Assembly: GCF_900086725.1 (NCBI RefSeq)
Contig: NZ_LT574837.1
Coordinates: 373,802 to 437,801 of the forward strand
Length of the DNA stretch: 64,000 nt
Origin: Bariatricus massiliensis
GTDB lineage: Bacteria > Bacillota > Clostridia > Lachnospirales > Lachnospiraceae
Direction of reading: 5' to 3'
The position numbers and the translations under genes are program-made. The notes beneath the pieces were generated by a model, which ran no database searches, was not told the origin of the DNA, and was given only the letters and a program-made list of their open reading frames with translations. This document shows positions 25,607 to 34,386 of the stretch, piece by piece. Position 1 is the stretch's first letter; each line of letters starts with the position of its first letter.

Positions 25607-25981
25607 TTATGCAAAAATAATTTCCTTTTCCACAATCTCCCTCGCACAAGCCCTTATGTTATTGAGGCATCCTGTCCATTCTAAGGCGTTTTCTGCCTTT
25701 AGCTGTTCCGTTATGCCCTGTGCCTGTTTCATACCCTCTATGAGCCTTTCAAAGCGTTCCTGTGCCTGTCTGTTGATGTCGGCAAGGTAGGCGTTTAGCC
25801 TGCCGCTTGTAAGAAGATTGGTGTATGTAACTTTACGGTACTGTTTTAGATAATCTAAATGCCGTTGCCCCCAGATGCCTATTGCCTGTTCTTCTTCGGC
25901 GGGTACAGTTAAGCACGGTATCAAATAATCCCCTTGCCTTTCGTATTTGCCGCCCAGTTCCTCAAATAATGATTTTGCCAT
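25607..25981 (-). CDS. tnpV: TnpV transposon-encoded protein (element A)
   Basis: 124 aa. Landmarks are YERQGDYLIPCL, IGIWGQRHLDYLK, TNLLTSGRLNAYLADI and LNNIRACAREIVEKEIIFA. It starts about 60 bases inside the element end, and its start overlaps the tail of the truncated methylase-helicase ORF by 20 bases. GGAGG precedes ATG 25,981. In element B tnpV is beside the recombinase; here it is at the far end. Confidence 0.85.
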   Translation of the reverse strand: MAKSLFEELGGKYERQGDYLIPCLTVPAEEEQAIGIWGQRHLDYLKQYRKVTYTNLLTSGRLNAYLADINRQAQERFERLIEGMKQAQGITEQLKAENALEWTGCLNNIRACAREIVEKEIIFA

Positions 25982-28900
25982 TGTCTGTTACCTCCACATT
26001 CTTTTTTATTTTGAATGTCCGCAAAATCCGTCCTACATCTGACGGTCTCCACGGGCAATCCACATCGTGAAGTGCGATAAGTCTGTCCTGAACATTCGTG
26101 CCGGCTCCCATCTTTTGCGTAGAACCAAGAAGCACTCTGACCTCGCCTTTACGGGTCTTTTGGAACAGTTCTTTTTTCTTCACATCGGTATCTGCTTCGT
26201 GGATAAAACGGACTTCGCTTTCGGGGACACCACGCTCTATGAGCTTCTTTCTGATGTCGTTATATACCGAGAATGTGCCGTCATTCTTTGGCGTTGAGAG
26301 GTCGCAGAACACAAGCTGTGCCGATTTTTTATCGGCTGTTTTCTCCCAAATACGGTAGATGTTATCGACGCAGGCGTTGATTTTACTGCCCTCAAAATCA
26401 GGCAGCATATCGTTGAGCATACGCTGGTCAAGTGCCAGCTTTCTGCCGTCGTTTGTGATTTTGAGCATATTATCTACACTCGAATCCACACCGCCGCCAC
26501 GAACTTTCTCGGCTCGTTCCGCAAGGGAAGCAACCATCTCTTTCTGCATTTCCGAAGGCTTGACCGCAACATTGTGGAAGTGTGCTTCCGGCACAGGCAG
26601 CTCCAGCATATCCGCCGTCTTGATGTCGGCGACCTCCTTAAACATCGCCATAAGCTCCGGTAGGTTGTAGAATTTCGCAAAGCGGGTTTTCGCTCTGTAA
26701 CCCGTTCCCTCCGGGGTAAGCTCAACCGCAGTTACTGTCTCTCCAAAGGTACTTGCCCACGAGTCGAAGTGCTGCAAGTTGTTTTTTACAAGCGTGTTGT
26801 ACTGCAAGTATCGCTGAATGGTATAGAGTTCCACCATACTGTTTGAGATAGGAGTACCGGTTGCAAATACCGTTCCTCGACCGCCTGTAAGCTCGTCAAG
26901 GTATCGGCACTTCATAAACAGGTCGGAGGATTTCTGTGCTTCCGTCTGAGCAATACCGCCCACATTACGCATTTTGGTGTAAAGATAGAGGTTCTTGTAA
27001 TAATGACTCTCATCAATAAAAAGTCTGTCCACACCGAGTTCTTCAAAGGTAACAACATCGTCCTTTCTGCTTTGGTCGTTGAGCTTTTCCAGCTTTTGCT
27101 TCACGGACTTTTTAGACTTTTCAAGCTGCTTAATGGAAAAGTTTTCTCCACGGTTTCGCTTCAAATCCATAATACCGTCTGTCAGTTCTTCAAGCTGCTG
27201 CTCAAGAATTGCCCTCTGTCTTTCAATGGACATCGGTATTTTTTCAAACTGAGAATGACCGATAATCACTGCGTCATAATCGCCCGTAGCAATTCGACCG
27301 CAGAACTTTTTGCGGTTCTTTGTCTCAAAATCTCGCTTTGTCGCAACAAGAATATTCGCCGCCGGATAGAGCTGTAAAAACTCCGCCGCCCATTGTTCGG
27401 TTAAGTGATTCGGGACTACGAACAGCGACTTATTGCAAAGTCCAAGTCGTTTGGACTCCATAGCAGCCGCCACCATTTCAAAAGTTTTGCCTGCACCGAC
27501 TGCGTGTGCCAACAGCGTATTGCCGCCGTACAGAATGTGTGCAACCGCATTTTTCTGATGTTCACGGAGTTCGATTTCCGGGTTCATACCGTTGAAAACA
27601 ATGTGGCTTCCGTCGTACTCACGGGGTCTTATGCTGTTGAACTTATCGTTATACATCTTCGTGAGTTTTTCTCGGCGGGCAGGGTCAGCCCATATCCAGT
27701 CCTGAAAGCCCTGCTTTATGAGTTCCTGCTTTGCCTGTGCGATTGCCGTTTCCTTTTTATTGAGAACGGCTTTCTTTTTGCCTTCCTCATCTTCTATATA
27801 GTCAAAGATTCGGACATCTTTCAGGTTCAGTGTTTCCTCAATTATCTTATATGCGTTGATACGGGAAGTGCCGTATGTGCTGTACGCTTTAACATTGGAA
27901 CGGTCATAGCTCTTTCCCTCAATGTTCCATTCTCCGGTAAACTGAGAGTAGTGAACCTTGATATTCCACTGTGCATAGCGTGGGGTGTCGAGAAACTCAA
28001 ACATAAACTGTTGGAATATTTCGGGTGGAATCCAAGTCGCACCGAGCCTTACGGAAATCTCGCTTGCCGTCAAATCCTTTGGCTGAACCTTTTCAAGTGC
28101 CTGCACATTGACGGTGTAATCTTCGGGATACAGAGTCGCAGACCTTTTGGCTGTCGCCAGCTTCTCACGAACATTGCCCGACAGATATTCGTCTGCCATC
28201 AAATATTTCGGCTCATAAGAATTACCGTACTCATAAAGAGGATTTAAAAAGATTACACCCTTTAGGTCAGCGAATAATTCCTCCTCGCTTTTGCCGGAAA
28301 GCTCCATCATATATTCCATATCAATGGCTGCTTTTTCACCTATAGAGACAGCGAGAGCTTCGTCTGCGGTATCAACCTCCGTTACCGGCTTGTGCGGTTT
28401 TATCGTCCTTTTGAAGAACATATCTGCCTTGCGTTCCAGTTCGCCATCTTCGTTGATGACCTCAAGAGCAGAGAGCAGAGCATAGGAACTGTCGTCGGAA
28501 AAGGCAGAAGTATTGGCACGGCTGTTAATAAGTCCGTACTTCTTTGTAAAGCTGTCATACAGAGTGTTCAGCTTTTCCTGTGCCTGTTTGATTTCGCTGT
28601 CCGGGTAATCCTCGGTTTGCAGTTCAATCAGATTGCGGACGCAATCTCTTATCCCAATCATACCCTTAATGCGGTTCTCGGCGGTTGCCGATACCTCCAC
28701 CGGGGACATACGGGAGTTCTCACGGAAATAGATTTTGTCGTCCAAAACCGTGTAAGAGAAGTTCCTTACCGTAGGGTCTGCCGGGATAGAATTATCTTCT
28801 TCCTCCAGCTCATCGGCTACTTCGTATTCGGAGATTTCTCCGTGAATGTTTGAAACAGCTTCGTTCAAAAGCTCCGAAAGGTCGGCGTTTTCAAACGGCT

Positions 28901-31900
28901 CACAGGTTGCTTCCGGTCCGAAACGACCGCTTACCATTTTCATTTCGCCGAGTATCGTTTCCGGGTGCTGAACAAAATATGAGTTCATCCTTATACCGTT
29001 TTCGTCGGTGTCAAGATGAACCCAGTCAGGCTCAATATCTATTAGCCTGTCTCGCTTTTGCAAGAACAGAATATCGGATACAACCTCTGTTCCGGCATTG
29101 CCTTTGAAGGTGTCGTTCGGAAGTCTGATTGCTCCAAGAAGCTCCGCCCTCTGTGCGATATATTTACGCACATTGGAGTTTTCCTTATCCATAGTTCCTT
29201 TGCTTGTCACAAGAGCCATCACACCGCCGGGGCGTAACTTATCAAGCGATTTTGCAAAGAAATAATCGTGGATTAAGAAATTGTACTTGTCGTATCGTTT
29301 ATCGGAGACTTTGAAATCTCCGAAAGGCACATTGCCGATAACGCCGTCAAAGAAGCTGTCGGGGACATTTACTTCCTCAAAGCCCTGTGCCGCAATAGAA
29401 GATTTCTGATAAAGTTGCTGAGCGATACCGGCTGAAACGGTATCAAGCTCCACGCCGTAAACCTTTGCGTTTTCCATTGACTTAGGCAGCATACCGATGA
29501 AGTTACCGATACCGCAAGACGGCTCAAGCAGGTTGCCCTCCTGAAATCCCATCTGTTCCAACACCTTGTAAATGGCAGTAGATACTTCGGGCGGAGTGTA
29601 AAAGGCGGTCAAGGTGCTTTCTCTTGCCGACGCATATTCCTCCGGCGTCAGGATATTTTTTAGCATTGCATATTCGGTATGCCAAGCTCCGGCTCGTTCG
29701 TCAAAGACTTCGGGAATACCGCCCCAACCGACATATCTCGACAAGATTTTCTGCTCATCGGGTGTTGCAAAACGATTTTCGCTTTGACAATCCTTCAAGA
29801 CCTTAATCGCTGCATAGTTTCGGTGGAAGCGTTCTTTCTTGTTCACTTCTTCAACCTGATTATTGGCAAGGTCAAAGTTGTGTCGCTCTGCCATCGGAAT
29901 ATCCGGGTGGAGGTCAAAGCTCTTTACCTTTGACTTTTTCTTTTGCTCCCAAGCGGGGACAATCGGTTCAGGCTCTTTCTCTCGGTTGTCCTTAACCTCA
30001 ACACCGTTGTGTTCGGATAAAGCCTTAAAGTCATCAAGCAAGTCAGGTCTGATACCAAGCACAGAACCGTCATCTTCAAATACAAAGGCTTCATCAACAA
30101 GAAAATGATAAAACTCTGCACCGTGCCATTCGTTATCGCCGTCCCTTGCAACAAGACCGTTTTCATCATAACCGAGTCCAATGTCGTCAATCTTTAATCT
30201 GCCAAGCACGGAATAAAGAATTTCTGTTTCTCGGTCATAAACCGGGACTTCAGAAACAGCAGCCACAAGGCTTTGCATTGTCGCTTTGGTACAGTCTGTG
30301 AAATCAGGCTGTTGTGAAAACTGACTTTCTGCTTCCTCAAACCATTCTGTACCTACATCGGCAAGCTCCTGATTTGCAATACTGCCGAGATAATCAAAGA
30401 AATTCTCAGCCGAGTCATACTCCCTTGCAGCTTGCTGTATCTCGTCAAAAGAAAGCGTATTTGTAACATACTGACCTCCGGCATTGCTGTCGGGGTTATA
30501 ATACATCCAAGTTACGCTTTCATTGTCCCGGTCGATAAAGAAGGCGTCGTCATAACCGGTTTTCGAACTGAAATCCTGTACGGTTTCGGTATCGTTTTGA
30601 ACTTCGTTTTCGCCTGTAACGGCTTTTTCTTCTGCCGGTAATACACTGACCTTCAAGTGGTCGTTCATTGGATTTTCACGCACTTTTCGGTCAAATTCTT
30701 CCCTTGAAAGCTCCTTGTTGAATAGGGGCATATCGAAGTTATAGAGCTTTACACGGTTTTCATCAAAGGACAAAATCTCATACTGCGAAGCTCCGATATA
30801 CACGCTGTCGCCGAGATGATATTCATACTGTGCTTCCGGCTCGTCCACTTTGTTTTCAGGCTCAGGCGGTGCGGTAGAGAGTATCTCACGGTTTTTTCTC
30901 TGCTCTGCAAGCTCGGCTCGCCTTTCTTCCTGCTTTTCAAGCCATTCCGGGTACTTTTCTTTTTCCTTTGGGTTTAGGTATCTTTCCATACGGATAAGGT
31001 CTCCGATACGCTTTTCAACCTGAGACCAAGAAAGCGTAATGTGCGGTTTGTCGCTTCCGATACCTTTTGAAATTGTGATACCTTTTCCGTCGTGCTGTTC
31101 GTCAATGCCTGCACCGATGATGACCGGATAAGAGCCGCCCCAACCGTATTCGTTTTTCAAGAAGTCGGCGTTCTCTTTAGCAGAAAGGCTCTTTTCAAAC
31201 TGCTCATAGATACGCATTTTGCCCTCGGAAACTCCGCTTCCACGGGTGAGAACTGCGTCTATGATTTCCTGAGAAAAAGTAAAGGCAGAGGTTTTTTGTT
31301 CCTCTGCCTGATTGCCCATTATGAGAGTCAACTGACCGCCCATAGACGGAAGCGGCTTCATTGTATCGGTCAATTCTCCCAAAAGTCTCATTGCTTCAAA
31401 ATGCTGTGCGATAACGCCCCAGTCGTAGAAACTCTGAGCGGTTCTGTTTTCGTATTCGCCTTCCCACAAGTGGAGGACATTCTGAAATGTTTTGTATCCA
31501 ACAAGCCTGCCGTCGCTTAAAGGTAGCTGGGTGTAATCGTTGTTGAAAATACCCTTGATATATTCGGTACGGGTCGCATTATCCGTATTTCTCTCATAGA
31601 AGTCTTTGATTTCTTCCTTTGAAGCGGACAAATGCGGGGTAGTACCGAGTATTTCTCGGATAGTATCGTCGCCACCGAAAAACGGCAGGCTCTTGTCCTC
31701 GTGGTTTCTGTCGTAATACTCTAAGCGAATATTACCTGATTCTTCACGATTTCCTGTGCCGAGTTCCTGATGTTGTTCATCAGGCAAACCCATTTCATCA
31801 TATCTCCCGCCTTCATCTGCTCCGTCAGCCCGGCTTTCTGTGCCATCTGCTTCACGAGAGTTTCCTCCAGTTCGCTGGCTCTCTGCTGAACCTCCGCCAA

Positions 31901-32900
31901 GTGACTGTTCAGAATCCCTTTCGTCAGAAGATTGTAGTACAGGATTTTGTGATGTTCCTTCAGATAAGTTCTCCTCATCTGCGACCATCTGCCGAGAGTC
32001 ACTTCCGTCTGCTCCGGCAGCTTCAGGTTCGGAAGATTGTAATCTCCCACCATCGTGTATGTGATTTCGCTCATCGCTTTGACTCCTTTCGTCTTTGATG
32101 TCTTTATTGTATTCGGATTGCCCCTGTTCATCAATTATGCGATTTTCCTTGCTGAGCGTGCTGATTGTTCTGCTGACTGGAAGCAACGCCATTTCAGCAA
32201 TGTCGCTTGTAGCAATACCCACCGCATTGAGAACTTCCTGTGAATTGAAGTTTGAAATACCGGCAAAGTCATCGGGAGAATAAACCTTGTCTGCGTCCAG
32301 TCCCAATCGTGCCATAACCATATATGATACGCTGTTTCTGACAAGCTCCAAATACAAGGCATTTGCTTCGTCGGCAGACAAATACTCAATATCGCTTCCT
32401 GCACCCAAACTCATAAAGTCGGAGATATAGTCTGCGATGTTGTCCTCGACGGCATTGGCAATGCTCTCTTTGACGACATTTTCAATACTCGTTGTATCGT
32501 TTACCGCACCGAAAGTGTTTTCAAGCGTTTCAATAACCTCTGCTTCAAATTCGGGTCTCATCTCCCAAATCGGAACAGGGCGGGAATATCTGCTTTCGTG
32601 GGTGTCCGATATATCAAAGTAATGAATCAGCCTTTGACGGCTTCTGTCTGCGTCCTCAAATACGGCAATACCTTTTGCTCCTCGATTTACCCAGCGACCG
32701 AAAGTGCCGTTCCATCGTTCGATTTCAAGCACGGCTGTTGCGTCGGGTCTTTGGGCATAAATAAGAAGCTGTTCATCAAATCGGAGCCTGAAATTTCTGC
32801 CTGCTGTTTTCAGAAACGATTGCCAGTTTACCGGGTTGTCTGTAACTGCAAAACAGGTTCTTTCGTATAGCTCCGAAATCAGGTCAAATTTCCTTGCCAC
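25962..32900 (-). CDS. Giant DNA methylase / SNF2-type helicase, 5' part (truncated by element A)
   Basis: 2,312 aa as it stands; native to residue 2,288, the last 24 residues come from element A. The intact protein would be 2,600 aa. N-terminal ArdC-like domain (about 15-130), Asp/Gly/Glu/Arg-rich linker (about 276-393, overlapped by tnpV), N6-adenine methylase with SAM motif LEPSCGIGN (near 1,125) and NVPFGDF catalytic loop (near 1,190), then helicase motifs HAVGAGKT (near 1,797), FIDESHYY (near 1,962), ATGTPIS (near 2,010) and GAGTNVQD (near 2,265). Motif VI is cut off, so helicase activity should be lost. GTG 32,900 has AGGAGG upstream. Such proteins are hallmark genes of clostridial ICEs and may protect or process transferred DNA. 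Confidence 0.88.
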   Translation of the reverse strand: MARKFDLISELYERTCFAVTDNPVNWQSFLKTAGRNFRLRFDEQLLIYAQRPDATAVLEIERWNGTFGRWVNRGAKGIAVFEDADRSRQRLIHYFDISDTHESRYSRPVPIWEMRPEFEAEVIETLENTFGAVNDTTSIENVVKESIANAVEDNIADYISDFMSLGAGSDIEYLSADEANALYLELVRNSVSYMVMARLGLDADKVYSPDDFAGISNFNSQEVLNAVGIATSDIAEMALLPVSRTISTLSKENRIIDEQGQSEYNKDIKDERSQSDERNHIHDGGRLQSSEPEAAGADGSDSRQMVADEENLSEGTSQNPVLQSSDERDSEQSLGGGSAESQRTGGNSREADGTESRADGADEGGRYDEMGLPDEQHQELGTGNREESGNIRLEYYDRNHEDKSLPFFGGDDTIREILGTTPHLSASKEEIKDFYERNTDNATRTEYIKGIFNNDYTQLPLSDGRLVGYKTFQNVLHLWEGEYENRTAQSFYDWGVIAQHFEAMRLLGELTDTMKPLPSMGGQLTLIMGNQAEEQKTSAFTFSQEIIDAVLTRGSGVSEGKMRIYEQFEKSLSAKENADFLKNEYGWGGSYPVIIGAGIDEQHDGKGITISKGIGSDKPHITLSWSQVEKRIGDLIRMERYLNPKEKEKYPEWLEKQEERRAELAEQRKNREILSTAPPEPENKVDEPEAQYEYHLGDSVYIGASQYEILSFDENRVKLYNFDMPLFNKELSREEFDRKVRENPMNDHLKVSVLPAEEKAVTGENEVQNDTETVQDFSSKTGYDDAFFIDRDNESVTWMYYNPDSNAGGQYVTNTLSFDEIQQAAREYDSAENFFDYLGSIANQELADVGTEWFEEAESQFSQQPDFTDCTKATMQSLVAAVSEVPVYDRETEILYSVLGRLKIDDIGLGYDENGLVARDGDNEWHGAEFYHFLVDEAFVFEDDGSVLGIRPDLLDDFKALSEHNGVEVKDNREKEPEPIVPAWEQKKKSKVKSFDLHPDIPMAERHNFDLANNQVEEVNKKERFHRNYAAIKVLKDCQSENRFATPDEQKILSRYVGWGGIPEVFDERAGAWHTEYAMLKNILTPEEYASARESTLTAFYTPPEVSTAIYKVLEQMGFQEGNLLEPSCGIGNFIGMLPKSMENAKVYGVELDTVSAGIAQQLYQKSSIAAQGFEEVNVPDSFFDGVIGNVPFGDFKVSDKRYDKYNFLIHDYFFAKSLDKLRPGGVMALVTSKGTMDKENSNVRKYIAQRAELLGAIRLPNDTFKGNAGTEVVSDILFLQKRDRLIDIEPDWVHLDTDENGIRMNSYFVQHPETILGEMKMVSGRFGPEATCEPFENADLSELLNEAVSNIHGEISEYEVADELEEEDNSIPADPTVRNFSYTVLDDKIYFRENSRMSPVEVSATAENRIKGMIGIRDCVRNLIELQTEDYPDSEIKQAQEKLNTLYDSFTKKYGLINSRANTSAFSDDSSYALLSALEVINEDGELERKADMFFKRTIKPHKPVTEVDTADEALAVSIGEKAAIDMEYMMELSGKSEEELFADLKGVIFLNPLYEYGNSYEPKYLMADEYLSGNVREKLATAKRSATLYPEDYTVNVQALEKVQPKDLTASEISVRLGATWIPPEIFQQFMFEFLDTPRYAQWNIKVHYSQFTGEWNIEGKSYDRSNVKAYSTYGTSRINAYKIIEETLNLKDVRIFDYIEDEEGKKKAVLNKKETAIAQAKQELIKQGFQDWIWADPARREKLTKMYNDKFNSIRPREYDGSHIVFNGMNPEIELREHQKNAVAHILYGGNTLLAHAVGAGKTFEMVAAAMESKRLGLCNKSLFVVPNHLTEQWAAEFLQLYPAANILVATKRDFETKNRKKFCGRIATGDYDAVIIGHSQFEKIPMSIERQRAILEQQLEELTDGIMDLKRNRGENFSIKQLEKSKKSVKQKLEKLNDQSRKDDVVTFEELGVDRLFIDESHYYKNLYLYTKMRNVGGIAQTEAQKSSDLFMKCRYLDELTGGRGTVFATGTPISNSMVELYTIQRYLQYNTLVKNNLQHFDSWASTFGETVTAVELTPEGTGYRAKTRFAKFYNLPELMAMFKEVADIKTADMLELPVPEAHFHNVAVKPSEMQKEMVASLAERAEKVRGGGVDSSVDNMLKITNDGRKLALDQRMLNDMLPDFEGSKINACVDNIYRIWEKTADKKSAQLVFCDLSTPKNDGTFSVYNDIRKKLIERGVPESEVRFIHEADTDVKKKELFQKTRKGEVRVLLGSTQKMGAGTNVQDRLIALHDVDCPWRPSDVGRILRTFKIKKNVEVTDNGKIII
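26016..26026. repeat. Terminal inverted repeat of element A, tnpV end
   Basis: TGTCCGCAAAA on the plus strand, the exact inverse of 15,048-15,058 and at the same 24-base reach from the element boundary. Confidence 0.8.
31721..32074 (-). CDS. tnpV: tnpV gene overlapping the methylase-helicase gene in another frame
   Basis: 117 aa from ATG 32,074, with AAAGGAG eight bases upstream. It aligns along its whole length with the other two TnpV proteins: MVGDYNLPNL, LGRWSQMRRTYLKEH, YYNLLTKGILNSHLAEV, GLTEQMKAGDMMKW, MNNIRNSAQEIVKNQVIFA. It shares the strand of the 2,312-aa ORF but is in a different frame (end coordinates differ modulo 3), and lies entirely inside it. In the host frame the same bases encode a low-complexity charged linker. 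Both frames are open over all 118 codons. Confidence 0.85.
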   Translation of the reverse strand: MSEITYTMVGDYNLPNLKLPEQTEVTLGRWSQMRRTYLKEHHKILYYNLLTKGILNSHLAEVQQRASELEETLVKQMAQKAGLTEQMKAGDMMKWVCLMNNIRNSAQEIVKNQVIFA

Positions 32901-32915
32901 CTCGTCTGCACCTCC

Positions 32916-33599
32916 TTATCGTGATTTTTCTTTGTCCTTTGCAGGCTTCGTGTTTTCTTTTGCGGCTGGTTCTACGGTATGACCGTTTCTCTCGCAAAGC
33001 TCGGCAAATTCGCAGATGTGGTAGAGATTTGTACCGACCTCCAAATGGTAGTCATCAATATATCTGCAAGTCCTCTCCATTGTTTTTCCGTCGCCGAGCT
33101 TAATTGAAATTTTCTCTCCGTCCGCAATGCGAAACTGCTCCTGATAGTGCGGGTCGATAAATCGGATACCACGCTCGGCATTTTTCAAGTGGCTGTTCAG
33201 CCACTCTTTCTGATAGCAATAGCAGTACAGATTGTACTCGCCCCTGTTGGGGTTAAACCTCATAAGATAGCTGTACTTTTCCGTATCAAGACGAATGCCG
33301 TAGTGGTTGCGGTCATCATTGAAGGAACTGTCGGGAGTGGAATAACAGTAAGAGGACATAGCCTTTCTGCCGGACAAAACATCGCCGTCACGCAATCCGT
33401 TTATCACATCGTCAAATTCAGCCTTAAATTCATCGGTTTTCAGGTCTTTTCTGAAATCGTTCCAAGTCGTCCAAAACTCGTTCCCGGTAGAACCGAAGTC
33501 GGCTCGCAAATATCCGATAAGACCGGTCTGCATAGAGAGCTGCTGACTTTGGCTGAAGGTGTATTTACGCTCTGCTTCGGTCAATACTCTGTAATCCAT
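32916..33599 (-). CDS. Conserved ICE protein of unknown function (227 aa)
   Basis: It begins MDYRVLTEAERKYTFSQSQQLSMQTGLIGYLRADFG and has many Tyr/Asp residues (DDRNHYGIRLDTEKYSYLMRFNPNRGEYNLYCYCY), with a charged C-terminal tail. Start 33,599 is chosen for GAGG eight bases upstream over the in-frame GTG 33,608 and ATG 33,605. It lies 15 bases upstream of the methylase-helicase gene. I recall similar proteins near such helicases but cannot name the family. Confidence 0.6.
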   Translation of the reverse strand: MDYRVLTEAERKYTFSQSQQLSMQTGLIGYLRADFGSTGNEFWTTWNDFRKDLKTDEFKAEFDDVINGLRDGDVLSGRKAMSSYCYSTPDSSFNDDRNHYGIRLDTEKYSYLMRFNPNRGEYNLYCYCYQKEWLNSHLKNAERGIRFIDPHYQEQFRIADGEKISIKLGDGKTMERTCRYIDDYHLEVGTNLYHICEFAELCERNGHTVEPAAKENTKPAKDKEKSR

Positions 33600-33604
33600 T
33601 TTCA

Positions 33605-34162
33605 TCACCTCGCTTGTTCGTTTGGTTGTCTTTGCTTTGGAATAGAAAAACCATATACGCCGGCAATATCATCGCCGAGTCTTTTGGTAACTCGTGTGAT
33701 GTCGGCTCTTGTGGCTTTTCCGTTGTAGATTTTATCTTGCAGATTTTCAATCTGCGTATCGGTAACACCGTCTTTGAATACACGGTATAGATAATGGTTT
33801 GTTCCGTCGTGATGAACGGCATCGGCTCTAAGGTCGCCGTACTTATCCACATACCATTCGGTGTAATCGGTATCGGAGTAAAGGCAGTCCTTAATGTTGC
33901 CGGAATCAATCATCTTGTAGCCCGACACTCTGCCGTTCCATCTGCCGAGGTCGCCGATAACGATAATCGGCTGTGAAAACTGAATGTTGAGATTTACTCG
34001 TTCATCATAAAGGTTTTCGGCATTGGATTTTACCATAATGTCGTAAAGCTCATCATCGGAATATCCGGGATACAGTTCCTCCAAAGACTCTCGCCAATCA
34101 TCAAGGTCAAGGCTAATGTCGCTCCAAATGATATGACGGTCATTCTGTTCCTGCCTGCTCAT
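33605..34162 (-). CDS. Conserved ICE protein of unknown function (185 aa)
   Basis: Acidic N-terminus (DLDDWRESLEELYPGYSDDELYDIMVKSN) followed by a beta-rich region with aromatic residues (YTEWYVDKYGDLRADAVHHDGTNHYLYRVF). ATG 34,162 has GGGAGG eight bases upstream. Its end overlaps the candidate upstream starts of the next gene. No domain recognised. Confidence 0.6.
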   Translation of the reverse strand: MSRQEQNDRHIIWSDISLDLDDWRESLEELYPGYSDDELYDIMVKSNAENLYDERVNLNIQFSQPIIVIGDLGRWNGRVSGYKMIDSGNIKDCLYSDTDYTEWYVDKYGDLRADAVHHDGTNHYLYRVFKDGVTDTQIENLQDKIYNGKATRADITRVTKRLGDDIAGVYGFSIPKQRQPNEQAR

Positions 34163-34373
34163 CAGTGCCACCTCCCAAATAAGAGAACAGCTTATTGGCT
34201 TTGGTCTGCTTCTGAAGCTCGATAATCAGACTCATATCCGGAATAGTGATACCCGGAATTTTCAAAATGCTCTCCATGTCGAGCTGCTGCAATTTCTTTT
34301 CGGTATTGCAGCCTGCGTCAAACAGTTTTGTCAGAAGCTTTGTCTTTTGCTGAAAAGTGAAATTTTCCTTCAT
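34140..34373 (-). CDS. Small conserved ICE protein (77 aa)
   Basis: Helical, MKENFTFQQKTKLLTKLFDAGC, then MESILKIPGITIPDMSLIIELQKQ. It overlaps the next gene by 23 bases. Function unknown; placement in the operon and the overlap support it. Confidence 0.55.
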   Translation of the reverse strand: MKENFTFQQKTKLLTKLFDAGCNTEKKLQQLDMESILKIPGITIPDMSLIIELQKQTKANKLFSYLGGGTDEQAGTE

Positions 34374-34386
34374 TGCTTTGTCCTCC

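Larger units (their letters stand above)
15035..26039. mobile_element. Element A: tet(O)-carrying mobilizable element (11,003 bp)
   Basis: The ends are defined by the interrupted methylase-helicase gene. GA (plus-strand TC) is present at both junctions, 26,038-26,039 and 15,035-15,036, and one copy is needed to restore the gene. A GA core is what TnpX-type serine recombinases use. Contents in minus-strand order are tnpV, tet(O) with its attenuator, KTR protein, sigma factor, sigma-like protein, broken sigma-like gene, ATPase, repeats, MobV relaxase, parB, ssDNA-binding protein, 87-aa protein and recombinase. It has no secretion genes, so it must borrow those of a helper. Confidence 0.92.
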
